A DNA stretch of 64,000 nt from Smittia aterrima. Taxonomy: Eukaryota; Arthropoda; Insecta; Diptera; Chironomidae. The notes beneath the pieces were generated by a model. The model made no database searches. It saw only the letters and a program-made list of their open reading frames with translations, and was not told where the DNA came from. The position numbers and the translations under genes are program-made. Shown in pieces: positions 14,539 through 26,033 of this stretch (its first letter is position 1; each line of letters begins with the position of its first letter). Where the stretch lies: the NCBI GenBank assembly GCA_033063855.1, contig CP093831.1, positions 3,658,001-3,722,000 of the forward strand, read 5' to 3'.

Positions 14539-15213
14539 TCAGCCAAAAGTTCCTCGTTCAGGTGAAATTATTGTTCCGATTAAATTGACGACGACAACTT
14601 TTTTCCCTGTTGAATCGTACATGTAAAGAATTACTTTGTAATCGCCTCGAGGTAGCAAAGATGGAACGCCAGAAATATTTGGTCTCGCACTGAATATCTT
14701 GATTTCCTGTTAAAATTTGAAATTAAAAAAGTTTGCTAGCTCTAACATAAACTTACTTTGTAAGGACACTCGTGCAAGAAATCGGGTACCGTGTCTTTAA
14801 TGATTCTCTGGAAAAATATCAGCATATTTGTAATAGAGCCATCCATCAGTTCACACCAATTGGCACGAGGTGTGTGAAGAGCTTCTCGATAGATAGTTCC
14901 GTATTTGAAGAAAACTTTTGCCTCAAGCTGTGAATAAATTGATAAATAAAAATGATTCACCACAGAATAGTTATTTCTAAGTACTCACCCATAAATCGCT
15001 GAGCGGTTTTTTGAAAGAAACGAAAACGTTCATAGTTGAGAATGATCGATTAAAAGACTTTGGGTAGCAAGTAAAATTTTGATGAGCCAACGAGGAAGCG
15101 TTGCAACGAACACCTTTAACATAAAACGATTGAAGGTCTTTATCACAAATCGCAGGAAATGTGAGAAACACGATAAGTAGAAAGCAACAAACTCTACGAA
15201 AGATTGACATCAT
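14539..15213 (-). CDS. Secreted DUF1091 (DM8) family protein, copy 1
   Basis: Three exons on the minus strand, 15213-14989, 14927-14757 and 14706-14539, all joined in phase 0, encode 187 residues. Residues 1-24 form a signal peptide (hydrophobic CCFLLIVFLTFPAIC) after MMSIFRR. The mature part shows the DUF1091 pattern: FYVKGVRCNAS, an NFTCYPKSFNRSFSTMNV strand, NWCELM, the conserved HECPYK, and a late PRGDYKVILYMYD strand. This is an insect-expanded family of small extracellular proteins of unknown function, with a fold thought to resemble the ML lipid-binding domain. The gene stands head-to-tail with a close paralogue at 15708-16393 with the same exon layout, so they arose by tandem duplication. 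No function beyond secretion can be read from the sequence. Confidence 0.9.
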
Positions 15214-15707
15214 CGATATCGTTCAATATTTTTTGTAGAAACTTAAATTAGTTTTCAATATAAAACTAAAGTGCTTTTAGCTACAGAACAAACTTTCTCG
15301 TTCAAAACACGTTTTGAAAATTTAATAACAAATCAGATCGAGAGCTGAACGAGATTCACTTAGGAGTTAGGTTTCCCTAGAGCTTTCGCATTTAAATTTT
15401 TAAGTGAGAGTTATCCAAAAAACATCTAGAAACTGCTTTAAAGTTAGAATTTTCGTCGAGTACTCACGATCTTTTTTTTATGAAACTGATTACAGAACTA
15501 AACATAAATCTAATTGATTCTAATCAACTCATAATGACTCAAAAATTAAGGTCAACATTGTTTATGTTCCCTTAAAAGTGATGAAACGTTACTAACAATT
15601 AACTTAATCAGATTAAACCAGCAAGAGAGCAGATTAAATAGAAAAACAGAAAATTTTCTGAGAAAATGAATTCAAATTTATTTTCACTTTGTTCACTTTA
15701 AATTACT
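15214..15707. other. Spacer between tandem DUF1091 genes
   Basis: AT-rich spacer holding the promoter side of copy 1 and the 3' end of copy 2. Nothing else is recognised in it. Confidence 0.5.
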
Positions 15708-16393
15708 TTAACCAAAAGTTTCTCTTTCAGGGGAAATAATTGTTCCAATTAAATTAATGGCGACAATTGGTTTTCTCTCAGTTGATTCATAGAAGTAAAG
15801 GATACCCTTGTAATCCCCTCGAGGAAACATTGCTGGGACGGATCTTATATCAACTTGTGAGGTTTTCACTTTGATTTCCTGTTTAAATTTAATTGCAAAT
15901 CAGTTTAATTACTTTCGATAGCATCAAACTTACTTTGTACGGACACTCGTGCAACATTTGAGGAGCGGTTAGTCTGATAATCTGTAAGACATGTACCAAC
16001 ATATTTGTGATTGAGCCATCCATTAGCTTACACCAATTTGCCAGTGGCGAGTGAAGAACTTCTCGATAGATTGTCCCATATTTGAAGAAAAACTTTACTT
16101 CAGCCTAAAAATTGTTTTATCAGCGAGATATCAATTGCTAAACCCAAATCAATTACGAAAATACTGCTGATAGGCTCTTTTATAACAATGTTAACATTCA
16201 TCGTTGAAAATGATCGATTGTATGACTTTGCATAACAAGAAAAGTTCTGGTAAACTAGCAAAGAAGCATTGCAACGAACAGCTTTGACATAAAACGATTG
16301 AACACCTTTCTCACAACTTACAGGAAGTGTGAGACACGCGACGAGTAGAAATAAGCAAGTTCTCAGCATTTTTATTTTCTTTGAAGTTTTCAC
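15708..16393 (-). CDS. Secreted DUF1091 (DM8) family protein, copy 2
   Basis: Exons 16393-16157, 16104-15934 and 15878-15708, phase 0 at both junctions, give 192 residues. The signal peptide is MLRTCLFLLVACLTLPVSC; a second in-frame ATG at 16369 begins exactly at it, so the true start may be there, which would remove eight basic residues. The mature protein is collinear with copy 1: FYVKAVRCNAS, NFSCYAKSYNRSFSTMN, ANWCKLMDGSITNML, HECPYK and PRGDYKGILYFYE, ending in TFG. Conserved cysteines match copy 1. The family role is unknown; extracellular ligand or lipid binding is inference only. The first donor is GTAATT, weaker than in copy 1. Confidence 0.9.
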
Positions 16394-17124
16394 TTTTAAT
16401 TACTTTTCAAAACATTCAGAGAACTCATGCAGTTTGAACTCCCGGTGAGTACTCACGATAAAACATTCTCAAAAATAAAACAAAAATCTAATTTTAATTG
16501 AGTCATCAAACTTTGATGATCAAAGTCATTGCCAACATAGCAAAGTGTCATTGCTTGCGCTCCGTTAACTCTAACAATTGAGCTTGCAAATGCAGATTGA
16601 AAGATAATTGAGTAATGTCGAATTTTTTGTTATCAACTAAAAATAGAAAAATTGACACGAAATTGAGACGAACCTCGAAATTCAATTTAAAAACGTCCAG
16701 CGTCAGCCTATTCAAAATCCACCTCACAAATGAGCGAGCGTTGATCCCCAGAGACAGACGGATTGTATCTCGCGATTTATCACGCAAATTCTGAGAACAT
16801 TCACTCAACGATGATTTCATTCAGACATTTTATGAATAAAAAGATTTTTCACTTTGATACGGAGCGAGAAATATTTTTATTGCGTATTTGCATTTAAGTA
16901 AATCCATTTGTTTTGGAGTAAAGACGATTGCTCTTGAGTAATCGCAGCTATGATAACGAACAATGAGAATTTATGAATGACACATTCGCGATTCGGCGTT
17001 TTCCTCATAGAGAACCGCGTTATCAGCAGTTGTCTGTTTTACGACTGTAATAAATTAGATGTAAAGTTAAGGCTTTGGCATTTTAAATGTCTTTAAATTG
17101 AGAGTATGAGAGATAGCTTTGAGT
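16394..17124. other. Intergenic stretch
   Basis: It separates the DUF1091 pair from the CAP gene. A 90-codon open frame at 16548-16820 on the minus strand has no domain similarity. Nothing else is recognised. Confidence 0.45.
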
Positions 17125-17889
17125 TTAGAAGCCTCCGACATCCGGAACATTCTGTGCATATTGCCCGATGTAATTTCCTGGTGGATCGTAGTTGCAAACG
17201 ACAAAAACTTGTCCCTTGCTATTCTTCGTGACACCAACTCCCAACGCCTTTGAATCCTTCCACACAACTTGCGTAAAGTGTCCCGTTCCTGTTGACCGTG
17301 GCTCTTCACCAAACTTGTGTTGCTTTATCTCATCGTACCAAGCGTCAACAGCATCTTTACCGTGCACTTCGTGATTTGGATCCGAGCTGTGAAATTGAAA
17401 ATGAATAATTGATTGAGATGAGCTGAGTTGCGACTTAATTAAATATCAAGAGCACCTGTAGAAGTAGTAAATGTTTTCGCCGTACTTGCTGTTGCTACGA
17501 TGCTGCATCACTGATTTTGCGGCAATGTGCTGTAAGTTAAGAACATCAAATATTGATGAAAGCTGTGGAGATTTAGGAAAGTTTTCGAGCGAGAGAATAG
17601 CAACTAAATTATTTGAATCCTCGTACACAACCGTGTCGAGTGGAGAAGCTCAAAAAATTTACGCTCGAGTGGCTGATTAACTCAGCGGTTTGAACTTACA
17701 TCGGCCCATTCCTGAGCGAAGGTGCAAAGCTCTTTATTAAGCGTTAGCGGCGAAACTTTATGCTTGCTTCTGTAAGCGTTGTGGGCATCCAAACACTGCT
17801 TTTGAAATTCACTTTGGGTTTTATAAGCAAAGATTAATTGCACGTCCTATCTGCCTGTGTTTGATTTATTACCTCATCTTGCCTCCCAT
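17125..17889 (-). CDS. GAPR-1-like CAP-domain protein (GLIPR2 type)
   Basis: Four exons, 17889-17873 (17 bases), 17811-17700, 17529-17456 and 17386-17125, splice in frame to 154 residues. There is no signal peptide and the protein is a bare CAP domain, which fits the intracellular Golgi-associated GAPR-1/GLIPR2 group rather than secreted antigen-5 proteins. The four residues of the CAP cavity are all present: His53, Glu61 in GENIYY, Glu87 in WYDEI and His104 in GTGHFTQVVW (CAP1 signature). CNYDPPGNYIGQY matches the CAP2 signature. The N-terminus begins MGG, so N-myristoylation is possible, as in human GAPR-1. GAPR-1 proteins bind acidic lipids on Golgi membranes and inhibit autophagy through Beclin-1; this role is inferred from the family. 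The tiny first coding exon is supported by frame and by the donor/acceptor pair. Confidence 0.9.
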
Positions 17890-18992
17890 AAATGTCAAAT
17901 GGATAACCGGAACCACAAGAAAATCACAATAGAATGAGTTAATGTCTCGACTCCGCTAGGCTTTTATTCGCTTTACGAGATAACACAACGCAATGACGAA
18001 TTGACAACTCAACATACTACGATTTCACTAAAATTAACTGATAACGTTGAGCTATCATTTGCAGAAAACTGTTTATCAATTTACAGAGAAAATAATTGTT
18101 TTATGAGGACATAAACGATGGGAACGTTCGGAACATCTCAATTTTCTGTAAAACGAGAAGTTTCCAATTTAAATTGTTGTGACATTACGCAATGGAATCA
18201 CTGCTCTCTTTATATTAAGTCTCTTCTGGGAAATTTAATTTCACTCAAGTGCTTTCATCTCTTGAAACATTTCCCTAAATGTAAAAGTTTAACAGTGAAC
18301 ACGACGATTTATGTTTTCAAAGCTCAAAGAAAAAAAAAAGTTGATTTATTACGGAAACGTTTGATGATGATGGAAGCGTAAAAAGTTTGTATTTACACTT
18401 TCTTGCGATAACGGCGACGTCACTTCCGATCAGTGACTGATGCTTCATTATTAATTTTCCCAGGCTCCGACTTCAATTCTGAAATAAATTATCCATCCGT
18501 TTGAGCTTTCTCGCATTTTCGCTGCAACAAACAGAAAGCAGAGAGAAAAGGCTTTTTTTGAGTGTTGGATTCCATGCGGAGTAAGAGGATTGAAAGGCTC
18601 TCTGCCAAGTTTGCGATTGTGAGCATAAATTCGACGCCCTAGAAGCTGAGCTCAACTATTGTGGGATAAATTAATGGAGAATTCAAGGGTTGTGCGGTTT
18701 AGGAGATGGAAGCTCATCCATTGGGAACAATAAAGATCTCGTGCAATTCTCTAATATCGATTTTCTTATCTCAAGAGCATCATTTAGTTGAGAACTTTGC
18801 ATAATAATTTTTGAACCCGGAAAAATTGAACTGATTTGCATCGAGTCACCTTCGGTTTTATCACAAAAGCTTTCAGATTCGAGAAAACTTTTTCATTCTT
18901 TTGATAATCGTCAGAGAGTTCAGTCGCAAATTTTTAAAGTTTTCTTTTTTTCATTTATCTCTTTTCCGATTAAATTAAATTTCACGTCAATC
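17890..18992. other. Intergenic stretch
   Basis: Lies between the divergent CAP gene (-) and the gene at 18993 (+), so it should carry both promoters. No coding exon or repeat is recognised. Confidence 0.45.
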
Positions 18993-19693
18993 ATGAGTCA
19001 GTTGATGAAGAAGCGAATGGAAAATGAACGCCAGCGAATGAATGGCTTGAACGACCCGCGTAAGAATTTCTCATCCAATTTTGTTTTCCGAAAATATTTT
19101 TTCTCTCTCTCCGCTGAAAAGTCAAACCATCACCGACAGCAAATGCTCAGACCATGAACTGTAACAGCTGGGCAGCAATGAACTCAGAAATTCCATCTCC
19201 GTCGCAGCAGAGTCAGATGAAACCGTCGCTTTCATTCTACCAGAAACCTCGTCCAAGAGACAAGGAAATTTCAATAGAATCGCTTTTGCAACAAAGTTGT
19301 CTACACGAGAAACGTCAGCAAGCCAAACCGAAACAAATTCCAAACTGGAACGCACCAGACATGTCAGATTTAAGTTGCTATGAGAACTTTGAAGCGCTCA
19401 AGGTCGATGCTAGGGACAACACTCTGCCGGCAGGAGCTTACTTCGGTTAGTAACTTCATATTTTCTCGAGTTATTAAAAATTCTAAACATATTTCTCGTT
19501 TATAGAAGCTCCGATGTACGTCGACGAGCAAGGAAACCCGATGACCTTTAAACCTCCACAAGCCCTAACAGAAATGGATTGTTGCCCCGTGCAACCTCTT
19601 ACGTCGTCAAACGCTCCAGCAGAGTTGCCTCAATCGAGTCGTTGCACTGACGCAAACTGCTCAGATTGCAAAAGCAGCGTGTCAGCCAAGTAA
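18993..19693 (+). CDS. Unrecognised 192-residue protein with Cys-rich C-terminus
   Basis: Exons 18993-19059, 19122-19445 and 19506-19693 join in phase 1 at both junctions and end with TAA. The start MSQLMKKRMENERQRM is charged and probably helical. The middle is rich in Pro, Ser and Gln (PSPSQQSQMKPSLSFYQKP, then PRPRDKEI) and looks disordered. The last 45 residues hold two CC/CxxC-like groups (MDCCP and CTDANCSDC). No signal peptide or membrane segment is visible. Good donor and acceptor sites and frame continuity over three exons make it a real gene. I do not recognise the family; a small adaptor or metal-binding tail is possible but unsupported. Confidence 0.7.
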
Positions 19694-21572
19694 AAGCATT
19701 AACTATCGCGCTCACTGCTTACTAAGTTTTCCTTTTGATTTCTTGAGAATAAATTCTATTTAAGCGTTACGAACGATGTTGTTTAACTCAAAGTGAAGAT
19801 TGAACGCTCCATTTCGTGTCGCGATGAACCCGAGAACTTCTCGGATAGAAGACACTTTTCATGATTCCATGAACTAAGCTTTTAAGCGTCGTTGATTACT
19901 TCGAAAATTATTATCGTCAAGTTGAACCGAAAAAAAACTTTCCCTTTAAAAGCGGATTTTGTTCGCTCAATTATAAAGTTTTGTGAGGATTTATTAAAAG
20001 TCTTTAGTGTGCACGAGTAAGCTTTGCAAATACATTTGAACTCTCGTGTTTTTCAAAAGGAAAGTTATAAATTTACGACCTTCGATGCAATTCATTCGCC
20101 AACTTATGTAGCTCGTGATGTAATTTCGCTTCCAATTTATAAACAAAAAGTCTTTGTCTCGAGAAATTAATTGGATTTTGCGGTTGACTAAGCTTCCGTT
20201 TCCGTTTCGTAGAAACCAAAAGCTCACAGACTTACCAATTTAAACTTAAAACTTTCTCTCGAACATGACACATTTTGTTTGTCGCAAACGTCGTCGAACT
20301 TTCATCTTTATCTGATTGCTTTTATTTCCCACCGTCATATCAGAACCTGCCCTAACAATCGTAAAGAAAAGTTTCTGTTTTCCATGGAACAAAAAAAGTC
20401 GGCAAAGTTTTCCTTTTACACTTTTTGTCTTTCCCACCCAAGCCACAAATTTATGGCTTCTCGAAACATTGACGTCGATGTTTATTCTTTCAGGCGGCTC
20501 ATCTCGAGTCAATATAAAAATTTTATGATAATGTCGGCGGAGCGACTAACAAAAGATGGCACAGTAAATGGGCGGAGAAGCGTCATACGCGTTATGGAAC
20601 GAGACGAAAATCAATAGAGGGAGCAAAAATGATTTACACGATTTCCGAAGGACTTGCGATCGCAAGTTTATGTTTGTTGGGAATAATTACGGGTTCAGAT
20701 GAGTCGTCAAAGATGTGACCATGTCATGACATTCTGCCAGCAATTTACTTGATAGTTTCATCACATGCATGCCTTCTGGCACTGCTCACATTCCATTGCT
20801 CACTTGACTTACTATTTTTTATGATGATGAATCCCCGTTCGTGTTTGTATGTCGAATGTGAAGAGGAGGAGAAAATTGCCGAGCATCATGATGATAGCAT
20901 CGAGCATCAAATCCCAATTCTGTGGTTCATCAAGCGATGCTTTCACAAACGGAGGAGACAAATTCGTTTTCATTCGACCAAAATGATGGAAACATCTCCA
21001 TAAAGCTGATGGTGGGTTTGTTATCTGTGATGAAAGCGAGAAGATGATGCAAGGGTCGCAAAGCGTCACTGCACGGTAATTCAATCTCCCCGACGCTCGA
21101 TTTGCATAATTTCCCTATTTCACTTGAGATTTCCTCGTCCGTCTTAATCCTCCAATTAGCCGTTGTTCCTTCATTTGCCATCCTAAGCTTTCTATCTCTC
21201 TCTCGTTTTCCTTTTTCGACGAACCGTTAGCCGTCTCGCTTCATGGAAATTAATGATGGATCTACAGACTCTCATAATAGCTCAATTTATCATCGTCATT
21301 TCCTTTATTCATTTTCAACTTTTTCCTCCATTTCACTTTTAAATCTTTACAGTAAAAAAGGAGTACAAAGGACTGAGATTTGTCGTGAACTTATCACTCT
21401 ATGGGACGGAGTACGTGTAAAAAGAAATGTTTGATTCATTAGAGATTCCTTAGATTTGAAACTACATGAAGTACGATCTAAACTATTTGGACGGAATGGT
21501 TTGTAGATCGTTTAAGGTCACTTAAAAATTAAAATGTTATTAAAAAATCTGTAATTGCTTAAAAGTAATTGC
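19694..21572. other. Intergenic stretch
   Basis: Contains several 60-110-codon open frames on both strands (for example 20279-20617 and 20749-21003), none with recognisable similarity or splice partners. No RNA gene or repeat is seen. Confidence 0.45.
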
Positions 21573-22472
21573 TTAGATGTATCCATGGATTCCTCGGGAA
21601 TGCGATGATGGAATGCTAGCAGTTTCATGCATTTGCATTTGTTGAACGAGATTCTTAGCTTCACGACGTCTTTCATAAGCGAGTTTTGCTTCTCTGTAGA
21701 AGATAAGACTTGCTAATCCAAGGATAAACATTGCGATGACTGCGAACGAGAACGACCAGGAGATGACATTGAACTTTGGGTACATGAGCCAGTCACGACG
21801 ATATGCATTACATCCGAAGATGAGAACTGCCAAGAAGAGAAATACTGATGATGATGAGACAGCGGCGAGCGAAGTGTAAGTTAGAAGCCATTCATATTGC
21901 AACACTGATTTCAATGGATAGCGACAGACGACGCAAGCCATAATTCCCAATGCACCGAAAGTGTTGATGAAGGCAAGAGTTACAAAACCTTGTACTGCCA
22001 TTAACCAGCCGGGGAGAAGATATTCGCGAATCACATAATATTCCTATAACAAATTCGAACGAATTAGATTACTCTCAGAAACTTAAGTTAGATTTATCTT
22101 ACATGACTGAATATGTTGTGACAGCCGTTGAACAGCCTCGGGAACTGGTAGTAGGGATAAGCAAAATCTTTGAAACAATATTCCCATAATCCCATATTCT
22201 TGAAGCTGCTGAACGACTCTTCGTAGCTTTCAATCCAATAAGGAGAGCAGAATGACATCAGAAGGAAGAGCCCTCCAACGTAAGACAGCAATGAGCCGAT
22301 AACAAATGAATCTGAAATACAAAGTTTTATTATTGGTGATACATAGTTGGGGTGTGTCATCTAATAAGATTTTTATGTTTCTTCCAATCTCGGTTTCAAT
22401 CGATATTCTCTGCAATAACCAACACTCACTTGTTGCTTTCGGATATTCATTCTTTTCGATTTGCTGCGACAT
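21573..22472 (-). CDS. Claudin-like four-pass membrane protein A
   Basis: Exons 22472-22430, 22311-22103 and 22043-21573 (phases 1 and 0) encode 240 residues. The first membrane segment (SLLSYVGGLFLLMSFC) is followed by a loop with the PMP22/claudin signature: W in PYWIES, then GLWEYC and a second Cys in NGCHNIF. Three further hydrophobic segments follow (about WLMAVQGFVTLAFI, SSSVFLFLAVLIFG and FAVIAMFILGLASLIF). The tail is charged (RREAKNL) and cytoplasmic. Claudin-superfamily proteins in flies build septate junctions or act as tetraspan adaptors in epithelia. I cannot assign this one to sinuous, megatrachea, kune-kune or any other named gene. Two paralogues lie at 26864 and 29607 on the same strand. 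Confidence 0.85.
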
Positions 22473-22778
22473 GTCTCATTTAGATTTGAAGGCACTTTGT
22501 AAACACAAAATAAAATTCTTGAGATTCGGAAGAAATTAAAATAACAAATGTAATAGCAATATCCCCTGCAGCGTAGGAAAAGGGGAAATACAAGTTAAAA
22601 TAATTAACATTCAAATATTTGAAGAAACGCTTCAGTTTGAAAATAAACGTTTAAAAATAAAAAACAAATAAAATCTTTTTGATTTAAATCCATAAACAAG
22701 ATTTCTATTCAAAAACAATATTTTATTAAAACAATTGTGATATCATTCCACAAGAAAATAAATTACTAAAATTTATCT

Positions 22779-24623
22779 TTACAGAAACATTGCATAAAAG
22801 TCTTCGTTGGGATGATTGGCGCTATGTTCGTCAACCAAATGTTGATTGTGCATATTTCGGTCGGTAAACACTTGTGGACAGGAAAGACAACGGAAGAATC
22901 CGTTTACCATTTGAGTTTTCTGAGTGATTCGCATTGGAATTTGAGGTTTGGGAGTCATTTTATTGACTTGAGGAATATTAACTGTATCCACCTTTGCTTC
23001 AGCTTCACTAGTAGTAACACTTGAAGCATTTTTGCTTGGAACACAAACGTGATTTCGCAATACATTTGGTGATATATAGCGACGTTGACATCGAACGCAT
23101 CTGAATTTGAATGAAGGATCGTTACATTTCCTTCGAGTTCGTTTAAGTTCTAGTTGCTGTACTTGTCCCAATGCCACTTCCTGAAGTTTCTCAGTCGTTT
23201 CAGGATGCATGAGCTGCTCCAAAGAATCAGGCGATGATACAGAATCATCTACGCTGCTCTTCTCATATTCATCGTAGTGCTCGTTCTTCATGTGTTCCTC
23301 AACTTCTGAACGAACAAATGAATGATACGCGCAAAATGGGCAACGATGAACAGCGACTGAGTTAATATCTTTGACAGTTGCCAGATATTTCTCGTCTTTG
23401 TATGCGTCTTGATGATCCTCTCTCAAATGAGGTATAAGCTTCGACACATCAAACGGAAGAGAGCATTTATAGCAGATAAACAACTTTTTGATATGATGAA
23501 CTGACATATGTCGATCGAGATAATATCGAAACTCTAAAGACACCGAGCAGAAGCTGCAGATAAAACTCTTTGATGCATTGTCATATCTTTTATAAGAATA
23601 AACCAATCTCTCTGATGAATTACTTCGCTTCTTTGTTACTGTTTTTGTTCCTGCCGAGACAAAGACTGACTGTCGTCGTGCTCTCATAGCACCAATTGAC
23701 TTCGGTTCAATGATTTCAATAGGATGAGCGATTTTTTTATGAGCCAGCAAACCCGATTCTCTTTTGTAACTGTCGCTACACTTATTACATTTGAATGGCT
23801 TCTCGTCCTTGTGACTCGAGGCCACGTGCAATGTCAACTCATTTTCTGAATTAAATATTTGAGGACATTTCTTGCAAAGGTGAATCTCTTCAAGAAGATT
23901 TTCATCTTCCACTTCTGAGAATTGATCGACTGCTGGTTGATTGAAGTCCGGTTCCTTTTTAAGGTTATGAGGTATTGGAACGGAGTCATCGGAATTGTTC
24001 CAATCATCAGAATTGATGACGAGTTCAACATCGTCGTCTATGAAAAGTTCATTTTCAGAATCTGAAGAATCACTTTTTTCAGAATGATGCGTCTTTGCAT
24101 GTTCTTCGTAGTGCTCGTTCTTCATGTGCTCCTCGTAAAATTTAAAAGCTGTAAACTTGTGATTGCAGATCCTGCAACTAATAATTTTGATTGGAGTTAT
24201 CTTCTTTTGAGTTGCAGCTTTTGTTGGAGATATCTTCTCTGAAGTTATTATGGTTTCAATTATTTTCTCCTTCTCCTTGAATAAATCTTCATATTCCTCC
24301 TTCAATCTCTTGAATTCTCCGACATTTCCGATAACCTCGATTTTACTTACAAAACGTTTCTTCCTGCGAGCGTTGATGATAAACCTTGATGAAGTCTGTT
24401 TAAGGATCGCCTTGTTGATAGTTAAAGCAGCTTTAACCTTGCAGATGCGAGGGCTTATGAACTTAAGCAAAGCGGCGTTCGTGCTTTGTTTGCTATTCAT
24501 CAAAATTACATATTTTCCACTTAAATCGTTTTTTCTTTTTGAGGATTTCATCGTCTTCGACTTGAATGGCTTGTATCTCATATTCACTTTCCATTTCCTT
24601 TGGTTTCTGACTGATATTTTCAT
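22779..24623 (-). CDS. C2H2 zinc-finger protein, eight fingers, single exon
   Basis: An uninterrupted 614-codon frame. The N-terminal 140 residues are Lys/Arg-rich without a ZAD or BTB domain. Eight C2H2 or C2H2-like motifs follow in dispersed groups, including CRICNHKF..H, CKKCPQIF..H, CNKCSDSY..H, CSFCSVSL..H, CYKCSLPF..H, CPFCAYHS..H, CVRCQRRY..HVC and CLSCPQVF..H. The seventh ends in Cys rather than His. Two segments (around residues 170 and 460) repeat EEHMKNEHYEE/DE, which suggests internal duplication. Between fingers are acidic linkers (DSSDSENELFIDDDVEL). It is probably a nuclear DNA-binding regulator; the target is unknown. The start ATG at 24623 is the first in frame. The gene is tandem with the next zinc-finger gene. 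Confidence 0.85.
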   Translation of the reverse strand: MKISVRNQRKWKVNMRYKPFKSKTMKSSKRKNDLSGKYVILMNSKQSTNAALLKFISPRICKVKAALTINKAILKQTSSRFIINARRKKRFVSKIEVIGNVGEFKRLKEEYEDLFKEKEKIIETIITSEKISPTKAATQKKITPIKIISCRICNHKFTAFKFYEEHMKNEHYEEHAKTHHSEKSDSSDSENELFIDDDVELVINSDDWNNSDDSVPIPHNLKKEPDFNQPAVDQFSEVEDENLLEEIHLCKKCPQIFNSENELTLHVASSHKDEKPFKCNKCSDSYKRESGLLAHKKIAHPIEIIEPKSIGAMRARRQSVFVSAGTKTVTKKRSNSSERLVYSYKRYDNASKSFICSFCSVSLEFRYYLDRHMSVHHIKKLFICYKCSLPFDVSKLIPHLREDHQDAYKDEKYLATVKDINSVAVHRCPFCAYHSFVRSEVEEHMKNEHYDEYEKSSVDDSVSSPDSLEQLMHPETTEKLQEVALGQVQQLELKRTRRKCNDPSFKFRCVRCQRRYISPNVLRNHVCVPSKNASSVTTSEAEAKVDTVNIPQVNKMTPKPQIPMRITQKTQMVNGFFRCLSCPQVFTDRNMHNQHLVDEHSANHPNEDFYAMFL

Positions 24624-24818
24624 TAGTTCTCACGAATAATATAAAATAAAATTTTGCTTCGTTTGTTCGATTTGTTGTTTACTTCTGAAGCTTCGGCTGA
24701 GCTACAGGGCTTTCAAATAAGAAAAATAAATTGTTTTTATTCAAATGTTTATTTTTTTATATCGCACGCTCGTATTATTAAGTTTACAGATCATTATGAA
24801 GAAGCAAAATGAATTAGT

Positions 24819-26033
24819 TTACTGGCCGCTCTCAAAGACTCCACCGTGTAAAGTTTTCTGATGTCTCGTCAGATGATAACGCCGCGTAAAGTTCTTCGAA
24901 CAAATGCTACAATTGTGAGTTTTCGCTGGACTCGATGTTGTTTTAAGTGGCTTTGGAGCTTGAAGAGGTGGCGCATTCTCGAAGCTCGGAAGTCCAAACA
25001 TTGAACTCATGTGAGGTGGCGGCACAGGGAACAACGGATCCATTCCTGAAGTATTCGTTTGCCCGTTGCTGTAAGGATTGTTTGGGTTCAGTTGATTCAG
25101 AATGTCCATCTGATTTGCTTGATTGTGTGCATCGTCAAGATGACGTCGGAGAAACTCTGGACGAGAAAACCGCTTCCCGCAAATGTTACAGTTGAAGCTT
25201 TGCTCTGGAGAAAAATGCTCAAAGGTTGATGGAGTCAAACCCGCATGTAAATTGTTAATGTGGCGAGTAAGATGATCTTTCTTTGAGAAAGATTTATTGC
25301 ACAATTGACACACTGGACGTTTTTTGCCATCGACGATCACAAATGAGGTATCTAAAGATTGGAGTTTCAGTGAAGACTGGTCTTGCTGATGATTAATGAA
25401 GTCGTTGAAATCATTATGATGTTTGTTTTCCATGTGAACTCTCAAATGACCGGAACTTGTAAATATGGCTTTGCACTCCTGGCAGATAAATCGTTGAGTG
25501 ATATCAATCATCGAAGCAGCTGCTGCAGTCTCTTCTCCATGAACTCTCTGCTGATGTCTTCGAAGATGATCGTTTCGTGTGAAATCTTTTGAACAGTACG
25601 TGCAGTGATACGGCTTCAGTTTAGTATGAACAAGAGAGTGTCTAGTTAAGTGATCACGCCGATTGAAGCTGTATTCGCATTGATTACACTTGTAAGCTTT
25701 TGTGCTGTCCACCTCCTTCTTCGGTTTCTTTAATGGAATTTGCGAATTTTGGGAAGGATCTGGTTGTGCGTTTTGTTGTTGTTGCTGGTATTCGGGTTCA
25801 GTTTTATATTTTATATCAGTAAGAATTGGAGGACGATATTCCTGTTCTATCTTGTATTTAGGCGCATGAAGTACTGGCGGTCGATAGTCTTCTTCTGTTT
25901 TATATTTGATTGGAGGAGGCATCTGATGATGTTGATACGGATAATGTCTCATATTTTCCGGCACATCAGGAAGCTCCACCAGCAAACTTTGTTCATGCTC
26001 AGGTTCTTGATGATTTATCTGTGGTGTGATCAT
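24819..26033 (-). CDS. C2H2 zinc-finger protein, six fingers
   Basis: One long exon encodes 404 residues from the first ATG at 26033. The frame stays open a few codons further upstream, to an acceptor-like TTTGTAG before AAGCGTGTGACG at about 26064, so an upstream exon (5' UTR or a short coding piece) is likely. The N-terminal region has a threefold degenerate repeat, IKYKTEEDYRPPVLH, KYKIEQEYRPPIL and IKYKTEPEYQQ, each joining a sumoylation-like IKYKTE core to a Tyr-Arg-Pro-Pro segment. Six C2H2 fingers follow: three near residues 115-205 (YKCNQCEYSF, YHCTYCSKDF, FICQECKAIF), one near 245 (CQLCNKSF), one near 285 (CNICGKRF) and one at the C-terminus (CSICSKNF). Several share the core DHLTRH or DHLRRH. 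It is a likely sequence-specific nuclear regulator; I cannot name it. Confidence 0.85.
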   Translation of the reverse strand: MITPQINHQEPEHEQSLLVELPDVPENMRHYPYQHHQMPPPIKYKTEEDYRPPVLHAPKYKIEQEYRPPILTDIKYKTEPEYQQQQQNAQPDPSQNSQIPLKKPKKEVDSTKAYKCNQCEYSFNRRDHLTRHSLVHTKLKPYHCTYCSKDFTRNDHLRRHQQRVHGEETAAAASMIDITQRFICQECKAIFTSSGHLRVHMENKHHNDFNDFINHQQDQSSLKLQSLDTSFVIVDGKKRPVCQLCNKSFSKKDHLTRHINNLHAGLTPSTFEHFSPEQSFNCNICGKRFSRPEFLRRHLDDAHNQANQMDILNQLNPNNPYSNGQTNTSGMDPLFPVPPPHMSSMFGLPSFENAPPLQAPKPLKTTSSPAKTHNCSICSKNFTRRYHLTRHQKTLHGGVFESGQ

